From the NCBI GenBank assembly GCA_026002975.1, contig BPGJ01000003.1, positions 1 to 64,000 on the forward strand: a stretch of 64,000 bases of DNA. The letters run 5' to 3'. The stretch is from Acidimicrobiia bacterium. Lineage in GTDB: Bacteria > Actinomycetota > Acidimicrobiia > Spongiisociales > ZC4RG35. Every line of letters starts with the position of its first letter. The stretch's first letter is position 1. The translations under genes were made by a program, and so were the position numbers. Below are positions 40,288 to 49,437 of this stretch, in pieces. The notes beneath the pieces are model-generated. The model worked only from the letters and a program-made list of their open reading frames with translations. It was not told the DNA's origin and ran no database searches.

Positions 40288-42538
40288 GCCGCTCTCCATA
40301 TCTCCTCGAAGCTGATCGGATGATGGTTCATCGGCCGGCCGAGGGCGTCTTCCAACGCGGACGCCACCGCGGCTGCCACCGGCAGGGTTCCGCCTTCTCC
40401 TGCACCCTTGACCCCCAACGGGTTGAAAGGTGACGGCGTCTCGAGGTGCAGCTTCAGGGGGGTCGGGACGTCCGTGGCCGAGGGAATCCGGTAGTCCATG
40501 AGGGTGGTGGTGACCGGCTGCCCGTCGGGGGAGTGGACGATCCTCTCGAACAGGGCGTTGCCCAACCCGTGGGCGAACCCTCCGTCGATCTGCCCGTTCA
40601 CGATCATCGGGTTTATGGGAACTCCGCAGTCGTGGACGATGATGTAGGCGACCAGGTCGACGTCTCCCACCTCCGGGTCGACCTCGACCTCGGCGACGTG
40701 TGCCCCGTACGCGAAGGCGGGGCCGCGGTAGGGGGACTCCGCCGTCACCGACAGCTCCTCCACCTCCTCGGCCAGTCGGGAGCCGGGGAATCGGGCGGCC
40801 AGTACGGCCAGCGGAACCGAGGCGTCCGGTTGTCCCCTCACCCCGACCCGTCCGTCGGCGAGAACCAAGTCGTCGACTGACGCTTCGAGCAGCTCGGCCG
40901 CCAGCCGCTTCAACAGCTCGGCCAGGCCTCGTGCCGCACGGGCCGCCGAGTTGGCCACCGTGACCGCGGTCCTGCTGGCCACGGTGGCGCCCCCGGCAGG
41001 CACCAGGCGGGTGTCGCCGGCTTCCACCTCGACCTGTTCGGGAGGGCATCCCAGGTGGTCCGCCGCCACCTGAGCGAGGGTGGTGGCATGACCCTGACCC
41101 TGGCTCGGGGTTCCGACCAGCAGGAGCACCTTGCCGTCGGGCAGCAGTCGCGCGATGGCGGGGTCCGCCGGGGCCAGGCCGGTGTCCTCCACGTACATGG
41201 CCAGACCCAGACCCCGTTTGCGTCCCCGGGTGGCGGCCTCGCGTCTCCTCGCCTCGAAACCGTCCCAACCGCCGGCTTCCAGGGCCTTTTCCAAGGCGGT
41301 CGGGTAGTCGCCCGAGTCGTAGGTGACGGTCGTTCCCCGGGGAGGGGAATGGGCACCTGGTAGGGCATGTCGCCGGGTCGAACCAGGTTGCGGCGCCGGA
41401 TCTCGGCCCGGTCCATCCCCAGGGCGCGGGCCGCTGTGTCCAACAGCCTCTCCAGGGCGAACACCGCGTGGGGCCGGCCTGCACCCCTCACCGGTGAGGT
41501 GGGGACCCGGTTGGTGTACACCGAGTCGAGGGCTACGTCGACCGACTCGATTCGGTAGGGCCCCGATATGAGCCGCAGGGAGGTGGCGGGCAGCAGCAGC
41601 CCATATGGCACGTAGGCCCCGTTGTCGTGGACGACGTGCCCCTCGATTCCGAGGATCCCTCCGTTCCGATCGAACGCGCCCCGTAGGGTCCAGAACTGGT
41701 CCCGCTGTTGGAGCATGCAGGTGAGGTTCTCGCGGCGTCCCTCCAGCCAGCGGACCGGTCGACCCAGCCGGATCGCCAAGGCGGCGACCACCACCTCCTC
41801 CGGGTACACCGCCGCCTTGGGTCCGAATCCACCTCCCACGTCCGGGGCCACCACTCTGACCCGGTCGGGATCCAGCGAGAGATACTCGGCGATCACCCGC
41901 CGCACCCCGAAAGGTGACTGGGTGGAGGTCCAAACGGTGAGGGTCTCCCTCGACTCGTCCCAAACCGCCAACACCCCGCGGGTCTCCATGGGAACCGCAG
42001 CGCCTCGATGTTGACGCAGCCGGACCTCCACCACCTCGTCGGCCCTCCGCAGGGCCGTCTCGGCGTCCCCGAAGGTGACCGACAGGCGGGCCACCCTGTT
42101 GGACGTGTCGCCCAAGTGAACGGGAGGCGAGTCCTCCTCGAGGGCCAACCGCGGGTCCCCGACCGACGGTAGGGGGGTGTACTCCACCTCCACCCGGTCC
42201 CGGAGGTCCGTCGCCGTCTCGGGTCGGTCGGCCAGCACCACCGCGATGGGCTCGCCCACGTAACAGACCTCTCGACCGGCGAGCGGGGCGGGACGGTGGG
42301 CGTGGTCGAGCAGGGGATGAGGGTGGAGGTCGGGCATGGGCCTGTCCAGTCCCAGGTCGGCAGCCGTGAACGCGGCGACCTTGGGGGGAATCCGCACCTC
42401 CTCGACCAGTGCGTGGGGTTCGTCGGATCGGATGAAACCCGCGTGCAGCATCCCGTCGAGTCTCAGGTCGGCCAGGTAGGCGCCCGAGCCGGTGATCAGC
42501 GGCAGGTCTTCCCGCCTCCTCATCGACCTCCCCGCCAT
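40284..42538 (-). CDS. Molybdenum hydroxylase large subunit (xanthine dehydrogenase/CoxL-like), frameshifted, orphan
   Basis: ~750-aa MoCo-binding subunit. Landmarks: MRRREDLPLITGSGAYLADL, AAFTAADLG, YVGEPIAVVLADR, PDVGGGFGPKAAVYPEE, TSPVRGAGRPHAVFALERLLD, LLVGTPSQGQGHATTLAQ, HDCGVPINPMIVNGQIDGG and GVKGAGEGG. The VRGAGRP active-site loop lacks the Cys of true form I CO dehydrogenase, so another hydroxylase. A single frameshift at 41339-41342 (C4 on the coding strand should be C5). No FAD or 2Fe-2S subunit gene in the window. ATG 42538 starts 3 nt after the preceding gene; 42523 is an alternative. Confidence 0.85.
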
Positions 42539-42540
42539 CG

Positions 42541-44175
42541 TCACCAGTCCATCGAGTAGACGATGCCTGCGTCGCCGTCCACCGCCAGCAGGAGCCGGCC
42601 GGTGGCCGATCCCGGATCCCAGGCGGGTTCGATCCCGCACACCGCCGGCACCCCCAGGGAACGGGCCGACTCGAACAGATGGGCGGCGGGACTCCCTTCC
42701 AGGCTGACCAGCCCGGCCGCGTCCCAGAGGAGGGGTGCCACCTGCGGGAGCGGGCGAGGCACCACCACCACGTCGCGAGGGCGGAATCGGCGGAGGTCGT
42801 CGGGTTCCGCCACCCACAGCATGCGACCCGCCCCCAGGCCAGCCGCGGCGGACCGCCCTTCGGTCGGCGTCCCGGTAGCGATCGCCACCGCCGCCTGGAG
42901 CGGCTCCCATCGGTCGAAGCCGGCCCGGTCTCGTCTGAGCGCTCGCTCCCCCCTCAAAGCTGCTTCGATCTGGGAGGGTTCGAGGAACCAAGCCAGATGC
43001 GGATGGGCGACCACACCCAGATCGGCCAGATGCCTACGGGTCGCGTCGACCGCTCCCCACGCGACCGCGACCAGGTTGGGGTCCGGCGGGGTGAGCCCCT
43101 CGAACAACTCGGCCGCGCCTTCCGGATCCTCTCCCCGCAGAGCCCGGAGGGCCGCGACCGCCCGCTCGACCGCCTCACCCGGCGGAAGACCCCACACCGA
43201 CGCGGCCAACTCCTGGCTGAGCTCGACGGCTCGATCGAAGGCCAGGGCCGGGTCGCCCTCCCACGGTCGGGCAGTCGACTCCCCGGCGGCCACCGCCCAG
43301 GGGAGCACCAGCCTCTCGCCCAGCGGTCCGGGCGCCCTACGGACGACGCGGGCGATCCGCAACACCTGGGGTTGGATCACCTCGGTGGGGACCGCCCGGG
43401 GCCGGGTCTCGGCGACTCCCCTCCGGTGGAGCTGCAACAGCCAGAGCCGGTCGGTGTATATCCACTCGCAATGGTCGACCCCCAGCGCCGACGAGGCGTG
43501 CCGAAGGACTCGAGCGGCGGCGGCTACCGCCTCGGGAGCCACTTCGGTCCCCCGGTAGGAGACTCGGCCCTCCGAGTCGACTTCGGCCCATGTGCCCTTG
43601 ACCCATCCACCCAGAAGACCCGCCGGGGAGCCCGGGACGGCTTCGACTCGGACCGTGTCGCCCTCGATCCAGGCGACCCCGCCAGCCGACGGGTCGAGGT
43701 AGGGCTGGATCAAGACCGCCATCGGGTGGGTGTGGGGTTCCAGCCCGGTCGCCTCGAACCGGTGGAGCGAATCGACGGTGAACACGGAGGCCCAGCATCC
43801 GAGCACCGCCTTCTCCAGCTCGGAGGTGTCGACGTCCAGGTAGGAGCTGAAAGCCCCAGCCCACTCGCCGCCGGTCTCCAACACCGACGAGGATCGGACC
43901 GCCAGACGGCTCCCGAGCTTCGATGCTTCCTCGACCAGTCGTCGTTTCAGGACCGGTTCCAGTTCCGACCCGGAGACGAGAAGCCGGGCCCGACCAGACC
44001 CACGAACCGCCAGAGCTTCCGCAGCCTTCGTCAGGTACGGGCGGGAGACAGCGGCGTCCAGCACCAGACCGGGTGGAACCGGCAGCCCTGCGCGACGAGC
44101 CCTCGCCAGCCAGGCCGCCTTGGCGCCCGACCGGCGAGGGTCGTCTGCTCCCGGGTCGTCCAGGGTGAAGATCAC
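42541..44175 (-). CDS. PEP-synthase/PPDK-like ATP-grasp plus phosphohistidine-domain protein
   Basis: 544 aa. N-terminal PPDK/PEP-synthase ATP-binding domain (GAKAAWLARARRAGLPVPPG; LAVRSSSVLETGGEWAGAFSS; residues ~1-260), a helical middle, and a C-terminal swivelling phosphohistidine domain ending EGSPAAHLFESARSLGVPAV with the His preserved but AAH replacing the usual SH/TH. No C-terminal PEP/pyruvate TIM barrel, so it resembles rifampin-phosphotransferase-type two-domain enzymes. Substrate unknown. Four nt after the M24 protein 4 stop. Confidence 0.75.
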   Translation of the reverse strand: MIFTLDDPGADDPRRSGAKAAWLARARRAGLPVPPGLVLDAAVSRPYLTKAAEALAVRGSGRARLLVSGSELEPVLKRRLVEEASKLGSRLAVRSSSVLETGGEWAGAFSSYLDVDTSELEKAVLGCWASVFTVDSLHRFEATGLEPHTHPMAVLIQPYLDPSAGGVAWIEGDTVRVEAVPGSPAGLLGGWVKGTWAEVDSEGRVSYRGTEVAPEAVAAAARVLRHASSALGVDHCEWIYTDRLWLLQLHRRGVAETRPRAVPTEVIQPQVLRIARVVRRAPGPLGERLVLPWAVAAGESTARPWEGDPALAFDRAVELSQELAASVWGLPPGEAVERAVAALRALRGEDPEGAAELFEGLTPPDPNLVAVAWGAVDATRRHLADLGVVAHPHLAWFLEPSQIEAALRGERALRRDRAGFDRWEPLQAAVAIATGTPTEGRSAAAGLGAGRMLWVAEPDDLRRFRPRDVVVVPRPLPQVAPLLWDAAGLVSLEGSPAAHLFESARSLGVPAVCGIEPAWDPGSATGRLLLAVDGDAGIVYSMDW

Positions 44176-44179
44176 CCTG

Positions 44180-45418
44180 TCAGTCGACGACGATGATCTC
44201 GTGGTTGGCGTAGGTGGTCACCAACTCGATGCCCGTCTCGGTGACGTAGAGCATCTCCTCGAGCCGCACACCGTGGTCGTGGAGTTTGCCGTGCTGGGTC
44301 TCGAGGGCGAACGTCATGCCCGGCTGGATCTCCACCGGGTGATCCAGGGACCAGATCCGGGAGATGACCGGCGGGTCGTACTGGGCGAGTCCCAGGCCGT
44401 GGCCCCAGTTGTTGGCCGCCGCCTGGTCCTCTTCCTCGTAACCCCAGGCCTCCTTGGCCGACGGCCACTTGGCGGCCACGTCGGCTGTGGTGACCCCGGG
44501 CTTGGTGGCTTCGATCGAGTCCCACAACCACTTGTGGGCGGTCTCGTAGGTCCGCTTGTGTTCGTCGGTGGGTTTGCCGCCCACGCAGTAGGTCCGGTAG
44601 CAGCACGACTTCATGCCGTTCCAGGTGAGTGCTGCCAGGTCGATGATGACCAGCTCACCGGGGCGGATCATCCGGTCCGAGAAGTTGCGCCAGTTGGGCC
44701 AGGCGTTGGGACCCGACGAGACGATCACGTCTTCGACGTCTTCCATGCCCGGGATCGAGTACAGCTTCTCGAACCCGAAGGCCGCCACCTCGTTCTCGGT
44801 GAGACCCGGCTTGAGGAAGTTGGTGAACTCGTAGTGGAGGTAGTCGCAGATCGCACCGACGATCTGGAACGCCTTGATCTCGTCGGGGCTCTTGATGGCC
44901 CGAGCCTCCATCATCGGGGTCATCCCGTCGGTCCAGGTGATCCCCCTCTGCTCGAAGGCCCGCATCAGGTTGATGTCGATGAAGTCGACTCCCAACGGTT
45001 CGTCCTTCACCCCCGCGTCCTCCAGGTCGTCGAGGAGGGCGTTGACGAACTTGGCGACCTGCTGGTCGGCGGCGGGACCGACCGCCCCCTTGATCCACAC
45101 GTAGGAGTGGCGGATGTTCTCATGTGGAATCCAGGGGTTGTGGACCTTGAGGTGGAAGCCGATGTCGCCCTGCTCGTAGACGATCGGCTTCTTGCCCTTG
45201 GGGAGCACCACGTAGCGGAGTCCCGGCTTGAGCCGGTTCCACCCAGGGGTCAGGGTGGACGACACGTACCGCATGTTCTCGTCGTAGAACAGGAGCAGGG
45301 CCCCGAGGCCGTGCCGTTCCATGGCTTCGTGAGCCCGCTTCAGCCGATACTCCCTGACCCGCGCCCAGTTGATTCCTTCCTTCCAGTCGGTGTTCAAGAC
45401 GCCGAACGCCTCTTTCAT
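44180..45418 (-). CDS. M24-fold protein 4, second metal Asp replaced by Cys
   Basis: 412-aa M24/creatinase-superfamily protein. Creatinase-N domain: HGLGALLLFYDENMRYVSST. Ligands: Asp in VIIDLAALTWNG, but the second Asp position reads KSCCYRTYCVG; His in NNWGHGLGLAQYDPP; Glu in TFALETQHG and VRLEEMLYV. The same CYRT-type replacement occurs in M24 protein 1, defining a subgroup. Full-length and intact, so function is presumably kept despite the change. SD GAGAGAGGAG before the ATG. Between the DRE-TIM and PEP-synthase-like genes in one operon. Confidence 0.85.
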   Translation of the reverse strand: MKEAFGVLNTDWKEGINWARVREYRLKRAHEAMERHGLGALLLFYDENMRYVSSTLTPGWNRLKPGLRYVVLPKGKKPIVYEQGDIGFHLKVHNPWIPHENIRHSYVWIKGAVGPAADQQVAKFVNALLDDLEDAGVKDEPLGVDFIDINLMRAFEQRGITWTDGMTPMMEARAIKSPDEIKAFQIVGAICDYLHYEFTNFLKPGLTENEVAAFGFEKLYSIPGMEDVEDVIVSSGPNAWPNWRNFSDRMIRPGELVIIDLAALTWNGMKSCCYRTYCVGGKPTDEHKRTYETAHKWLWDSIEATKPGVTTADVAAKWPSAKEAWGYEEEDQAAANNWGHGLGLAQYDPPVISRIWSLDHPVEIQPGMTFALETQHGKLHDHGVRLEEMLYVTETGIELVTTYANHEIIVVD

Positions 45419-45435
45419 GTGGTTGCTCCTCTCTC

Positions 45436-46671
45436 TCAGATCCGACCTGGCAGCACCTGCTGGACGACTTCACGGAACTCGTCCTCGGTGAGCAGCCTCT
45501 TCTTCTCCAACGACTTGGCCTTCACTTCGGCCAGCACCGCTTCGATCTCCTTGGTCTCGGCGTCGTAGATGCCGATCTTCCCCAACCATATGGCGACCGA
45601 GTCGAGGCCGGAACCCTTTCCGAGCACGATCTCGGGAGGCGGCTGCCCCACCAGTTCGGGACGATAGGGGAAGGGCTCCAGCAGGTCCGCATCGCCGACG
45701 TTCTTCACCCAGGTGGCGATGATCCCCGACTCCACCTTGAACAGCATGTCCCCTGTGACCGGCCGGTTGGGGGGCTGCTTGACCCCCGAGAGATCTGACA
45801 CGAGGCGGGCGATCTCGGTGAACCGCTCTGTCTTGATGCCGGTGTCGATCCCGTACATGGTGAGCAACGCCAGGACCGTCTCCTCGGTCGGGGCGTTGCC
45901 GGCCCTCTCCCCGAGTCCGCTCACGGTGGTGTGGAGGACCGAGGCCCCCTCCGCAGCGGCCAGGATGGTGTTGGCCACCCCCATCCCGAAGTCCATGTGG
46001 AAGTGGGTTTCGAGTGGTACTCCCAGCCGCTCCTTGACCCGTCGGGTGTAGTAGGTGATGGCGTGGGGTGATATCACACCGAAGGTGTCGACCAGGGCCA
46101 CCTTGTCGACGTGCCCCTCCCGGGCCACGGTCTCCAGGTCGTCGAGGAGCTGGGTCATGGTCGACCGGGTGGCGTCGATGGGGAAGAAGGTCACCTGCAG
46201 CCCGTTCTCGTGGGCGAACCGGGTGGACTCCACCGAGGCTTCGATGGCCCGTTCCACCGGCCACCGGTAGGCCTTCTCGATCAGGTGGTGGCTGGCCGGG
46301 ACCTCCATCACGACGCCCTTCACCCCACAGTCGAGGGCCAGTTCGACGTCGCTCACCATGCACCTCGAGAAGGCGTAGATCTCCGCGTCGAAGCCCGCCG
46401 CTGCGATGCGGGCCACCGCCTCACGGTCCGCCGGCGACACCGCGGGCAATCCCGCTTCGATCCGGTGGATCCCCGCCTCGGACAGCGCCTCGGCGATCCG
46501 GAGTTTGTCCTCAGCGGAGAACTCGATGCCGGCCTGCTGCTCTCCGTCCCGAAGGGTGACGTCGTGAATCTCCACCTTCTCCGGGAAGGCGAACCCCCGG
46601 GTCACCTCGTCGAGATAGTTCCACGGGCTGGAGAACCACCGGTCGGTCTTCCAAGGCTGATCTGCCATCAC
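45436..46671 (-). CDS. DRE-TIM metallolyase/Claisen-condensing enzyme (isopropylmalate/homocitrate synthase-like)
   Basis: 411 aa (or 410 from the second Met). DRE motif VTLRDGEQQAGIEF, metal HxH in ETHFHMDFGMGVAN, and GLGERAGNAPTEET typical of IPMS, citramalate and homocitrate synthases. The C-terminal ~100 residues do not look like the LeuA regulatory domain, so not a feedback-regulated leucine enzyme; HMG-CoA-lyase-type cleavage is also possible. SD GGAGAGGAG. A second-motif copy and GCAGAATGCA lie just upstream (46690-46712). Confidence 0.83.
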   Translation of the reverse strand: MMADQPWKTDRWFSSPWNYLDEVTRGFAFPEKVEIHDVTLRDGEQQAGIEFSAEDKLRIAEALSEAGIHRIEAGLPAVSPADREAVARIAAAGFDAEIYAFSRCMVSDVELALDCGVKGVVMEVPASHHLIEKAYRWPVERAIEASVESTRFAHENGLQVTFFPIDATRSTMTQLLDDLETVAREGHVDKVALVDTFGVISPHAITYYTRRVKERLGVPLETHFHMDFGMGVANTILAAAEGASVLHTTVSGLGERAGNAPTEETVLALLTMYGIDTGIKTERFTEIARLVSDLSGVKQPPNRPVTGDMLFKVESGIIATWVKNVGDADLLEPFPYRPELVGQPPPEIVLGKGSGLDSVAIWLGKIGIYDAETKEIEAVLAEVKAKSLEKKRLLTEDEFREVVQQVLPGRI

Positions 46672-46689
46672 CTCTCCTCTCCCAAAAGC

Positions 46690-46712
46690 GCAGAATGCAC
46701 AATATACGATCG
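46690..46712. promoter_or_regulatory. Second-motif site and GCAGAATGCA element
   Basis: GCAGAATGCA (46690-46699) runs into TGCACAATATACGATCG (46696-46712), matching the 38640 site at 15 of 17 positions. On the minus strand it contains TATATT, a possible -10 for the DRE-TIM gene. Confidence 0.5.
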
Positions 46713-46726
46713 AGCTTGGACGTGCA

Positions 46727-47668
46727 TCACGCCACCCGGTAATCGGGTTCCTGGCCGGTGAGGACCTTCACCACCTGGGTGGTGGCCTTGCGTTGAGACT
46801 CCTCCAGGGCTTCCTCCGAGTAGTAGGCCATGTGGGGGGTGGCTATCAGGTTGGGCACGTCGGCGATGGCCTCCGGGTTCACGGGTTCGTTCTCGAACAC
46901 GTCGAGGGCCGCGCCTGCGAGTCGCCCCTCCCGCAGGGCTTCCAGCAGGTCCTCCAGCACCACCAGGGGCCCTCTCGAGGTGTTCACCAGATACGACCCC
47001 GGCTTCATCTTGGCCAACGCCTCCCGGTCGATCATCCCCCTGGTCTCAGGGGTGAGGGGCGCATGGATGGACAGGATGTCGGAAGACGACAGGAGTTCTC
47101 CCAGGTCGACCAGACGCGGGGTGTCGGGCCCGGGCTGGACGTAAGGGTCGTACACCACCATCTCGGCCCCGAGGGTCTCGAGAGCGGCCGCGACCCGGCG
47201 GGCGATCTTGCCGTATCCGAGCAGCCCCACGGTCAGCTCGGAGAGACGCCTCAGCGGGCGGAGGGGCTCGATGGTCCACTCGCCGTCCCTCACCAAACGG
47301 TCGGCGGTGACCACCTTCCTGGCCACCGCCAGGATCAGGGCCAGGGTGTGGGTGGCCACCTCCTCGACGCAGTAGTCGGGCACGTTGGTCACCACGATGC
47401 CCTTGCGTCGAGCGGCGTCGAGATCGATGTTGTCGACGCCGATCCCGTAGCGGGCGATGATCTTGCACCGTTCCAGCCGCTCGATGGCGTCGGCGTCGAA
47501 CGGGAGGTAGGTGTTGAGGATGGCGTCGGCGTCACGGGCGATCTCCAGCACCTCGTCACGGGTGCCGGAGGCGACCACCAGATCCGCATCGATCTCGGCC
47601 AGGATTCGTCGCTCCAGGTCGACACTGGGGAAGACCTGGTCGCTAACCACCACCTTGAAACGGGACAC
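46727..47668 (-). CDS. D-2-hydroxyacid dehydrogenase 2 (phosphoglycerate-dehydrogenase-like)
   Basis: 313 aa. NAD motif VGLLGYGKIARRVAAAL, catalytic Arg in VNTSRGPLVVLED, Glu in DVFENEPVNPEA and His in ATPHMAYYSEEA. N-terminal SDQVFPSVDLERRIL, no C-terminal ACT domain, so not a regulated SerA. GTG start with an excellent SD (GAAGGAGGGAGG). Divergent from the cupin/LDH2 pair with the palindrome ATCCTATAGGAT between. Confidence 0.88.
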   Translation of the reverse strand: MSRFKVVVSDQVFPSVDLERRILAEIDADLVVASGTRDEVLEIARDADAILNTYLPFDADAIERLERCKIIARYGIGVDNIDLDAARRKGIVVTNVPDYCVEEVATHTLALILAVARKVVTADRLVRDGEWTIEPLRPLRRLSELTVGLLGYGKIARRVAAALETLGAEMVVYDPYVQPGPDTPRLVDLGELLSSSDILSIHAPLTPETRGMIDREALAKMKPGSYLVNTSRGPLVVLEDLLEALREGRLAGAALDVFENEPVNPEAIADVPNLIATPHMAYYSEEALEESQRKATTQVVKVLTGQEPDYRVA

Positions 47669-47691
47669 CCTCCCTCCTTCTCGGGATCGTC

Positions 47692-47708
47692 TACATCCTA
47701 TAGGATCC
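47692..47708. promoter_or_regulatory. Second-motif site with perfect palindrome ATCCTATAGGAT
   Basis: TACATCCTATAGGATCC; the 12-bp core at 47695-47706 is a perfect palindrome, centred in a divergent gap. It could be a regulator dimer site or two back-to-back TAGGAT -10 boxes. Confidence 0.6.
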
Positions 47709-47735
47709 AGGCATGAGGAGCCGTCAGGAGGTGGC

Positions 47736-48128
47736 ATGGGAAGAATCGTCTGGTTCGGGGAGAGCTCCCCGATCGCCCGGGGTTCGGGGATCGAGACCGT
47801 GGTGCTGACGCCTGAGCCGTTGGAGGGCCAATGTTTCGTCATGGGGATCACGTCGTTTCCCCCCGGAACCTCGATCCCGCTCCATTGCCACAACACGGTC
47901 GAGCAGGTGACCCTGGTCGAGGGGGAGGGCATGGTGGAACTGGGCGGTGAGCTCCATCCCGTGGTTCCCTACGACACCACCCAGGTGCCGGCGGGCGAGT
48001 TCCACCGGTTCATCAACACGGGGTGCGGGCGGATGCGGATCCTCTGGGTGTACGGGTCGACCACGGTCACCCGTACGTTCGCCGAAACCGGGGAGACCGT
48101 ACCTCAGTTCGGAGGTTCATCTGTATGA
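47736..48128 (+). CDS. Small cupin
   Basis: 130-aa single-domain cupin. First motif GTSIPLHCHNTVEQVTLVEG (about residues 45-64), second QVPAGEFHRFINTG. Metal His and Glu present. SD GGAGG upstream of the ATG at 47736. Its stop overlaps the LDH2-type dehydrogenase start (ATGA), so they act together. The fifth cupin gene of the window. Confidence 0.78.
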   Translation: MGRIVWFGESSPIARGSGIETVVLTPEPLEGQCFVMGITSFPPGTSIPLHCHNTVEQVTLVEGEGMVELGGELHPVVPYDTTQVPAGEFHRFINTGCGRMRILWVYGSTTVTRTFAETGETVPQFGGSSV

Positions 48129-49171
48129 GGAGGTATCCACCCGAGCGTCTGATCGCCTTCGCCGAGCAGGTCCTCCGAGCGGTGGGGGTTCGGCCCGACC
48201 ATGGCCGGGTGACCGCACAGCGGCTGGTGGAGGCCGACATGCGGGGCCGGGGAGGTCACGGCCTGATTCGTCTGCCGCTCTACGTGAGCCGGATCGAGGC
48301 CGGGGGAGTCAACCTCGATCCAGATATCCGGGTGGTTCGGGAGAACCGGGTGAGTGCGCTGGTCGACGGGGACAACGGGTTGGGGCAGCCGGTTATGACC
48401 CTGGCAACCGAGATCGCCATCGCCAAAGCCCGGGAGGAGGGGGTGGCCTGGGTAGGTACGGTCCACTCCAACCACGCCGGAGCGGCCGGGGTGTACACCG
48501 CGATGGCTCTTCGCCACGATCTGGCCGCGATCTACTTCGCAGTGGCCAACGGGAACGCCATGCCGCCCTGGGGCGGAAAGGAACGACTTCTGGGGACCAA
48601 CCCGATCGCGGCGGCCTTCCCGGCCGGGGAGGAGATCCCCTTCCAGCTCGACATCGCCACCACGGTCGCCTCACACGGATCGATCAAGGTGAAGGCCCAG
48701 GCAGGTGAACCGCTGCCCGAGGGCTGGGTGGTCGACGAGGAGGGTCGGCCGATCACCGACCCTGACCGGGCCGACGAGGGATTTCTGCTGCCCATCGGCG
48801 GGTACAAGGGCGCCGGCCTGACCTTCATGATCGGGGTCCTCGCCGGGATCATGAACGGGGCCGCCTTCGGTCGGGACGTAGTCGAGTTCCGCAAGGACCT
48901 CGGCACTCCCACCAACACCGGTCAGGCCATCCTGGTCCTCCGGCCGGACCTGTTCATCGACATGGAGGAGTACAGGAAGTCGATGGACCGTCACCTTCGC
49001 GACTTCCGCTCGTCGGCATCGATGACGGGCGACCGGGTGCGCCTACCGGGGGAGTGGGCCTGGGAGAGAGAGCAGGAGAGTCTGCGGCTCGGTGTCCCCT
49101 TACCCGAGGAGCTGGTGGTCCGTCTCGATGAGCTCGCCCAACGGGTGGGCTCGCCGGCTCGCTTGGGCTGA
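48125..49171 (+). CDS. LDH2/malate-ureidoglycolate-type dehydrogenase
   Basis: 348-aa NAD(P)H-dependent dehydrogenase of the Ldh2 family (COG2055 type). Landmarks: DMRGRGGHGLIRLPLYV, DNGLGQPVMTLA, VGTVHSNHAGAAGVYT with catalytic-region His, LLGTNPIAAAFPAG and FLLPIGGYKGAGLTFMIG. Family substrates include malate, sulfolactate, 2,3-diketogulonate and ureidoglycolate; none can be chosen. ATG overlaps the cupin stop. It could catalyse the same chemistry as the adjacent D-2-hydroxyacid dehydrogenase with opposite stereochemistry (inference). Confidence 0.87.
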   Translation: MRRYPPERLIAFAEQVLRAVGVRPDHGRVTAQRLVEADMRGRGGHGLIRLPLYVSRIEAGGVNLDPDIRVVRENRVSALVDGDNGLGQPVMTLATEIAIAKAREEGVAWVGTVHSNHAGAAGVYTAMALRHDLAAIYFAVANGNAMPPWGGKERLLGTNPIAAAFPAGEEIPFQLDIATTVASHGSIKVKAQAGEPLPEGWVVDEEGRPITDPDRADEGFLLPIGGYKGAGLTFMIGVLAGIMNGAAFGRDVVEFRKDLGTPTNTGQAILVLRPDLFIDMEEYRKSMDRHLRDFRSSASMTGDRVRLPGEWAWEREQESLRLGVPLPEELVVRLDELAQRVGSPARLG

Positions 49172-49218
49172 CTCGGATTGCTGCCGGGGCTCCCTGCTCC
49201 GGCCGATCCCCGGTCCCG

Positions 49219-49397
49219 TCAGGACGCCACCAGGTTCAGCTCCTCGAATTTGCGGAGGATGCGGGCCTTGGCCACCGCCACCTGCTCGTCGGCCGGGTCG
49301 CGGGGGAAGGGGAGGTCGATCGTGATGTCGTCCTCCAGCCGTCCTCCCTTGGCGAAGACGAGGATCCGGTTGGACAGCTCCACCGACGTGGCGGCCG
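49219..49397 (-). pseudogene. C-terminal remnant of a TauB/SsuB-type ABC ATPase
   Basis: About 58 codons reading SVELSNRILVFAKGGRLEDD, then DLPFPRDPADEQVAVAKARI and RKFEELNLVAS, stop. This is the ending of nitrate/sulfonate/taurine-type ABC ATPases (after the H-loop). The Walker motifs are absent and the upstream end runs into the terminator hairpin after the Gfo/Idh gene, so it is a fragment left by a deletion. Fills most of the 266-bp gap between the LDH2 and Gfo/Idh genes. Confidence 0.55.
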
Positions 49398-49421
49398 GCC
49401 CCGTCGAGGACCGGCCGCCAC
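49388..49421 (-). terminator. Terminator-like hairpin after the Gfo/Idh operon
   Basis: 11-bp perfect inverted repeat GTGGCGGCCGG/CCGGCCGCCAC with a 12-nt loop, 17 nt after the Gfo/Idh protein 2 stop. No U tract, as usual in high-GC genomes. Confidence 0.55.
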
Positions 49422-49437
49422 TGCGGAACCAAGCGGA

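Noticed and set aside
40284-42538. Calling the Mo enzyme a CO dehydrogenase (coxL)
   Set aside because: The active-site loop reads VRGAGRP without the form I Cys, and coxS/coxM are absent.
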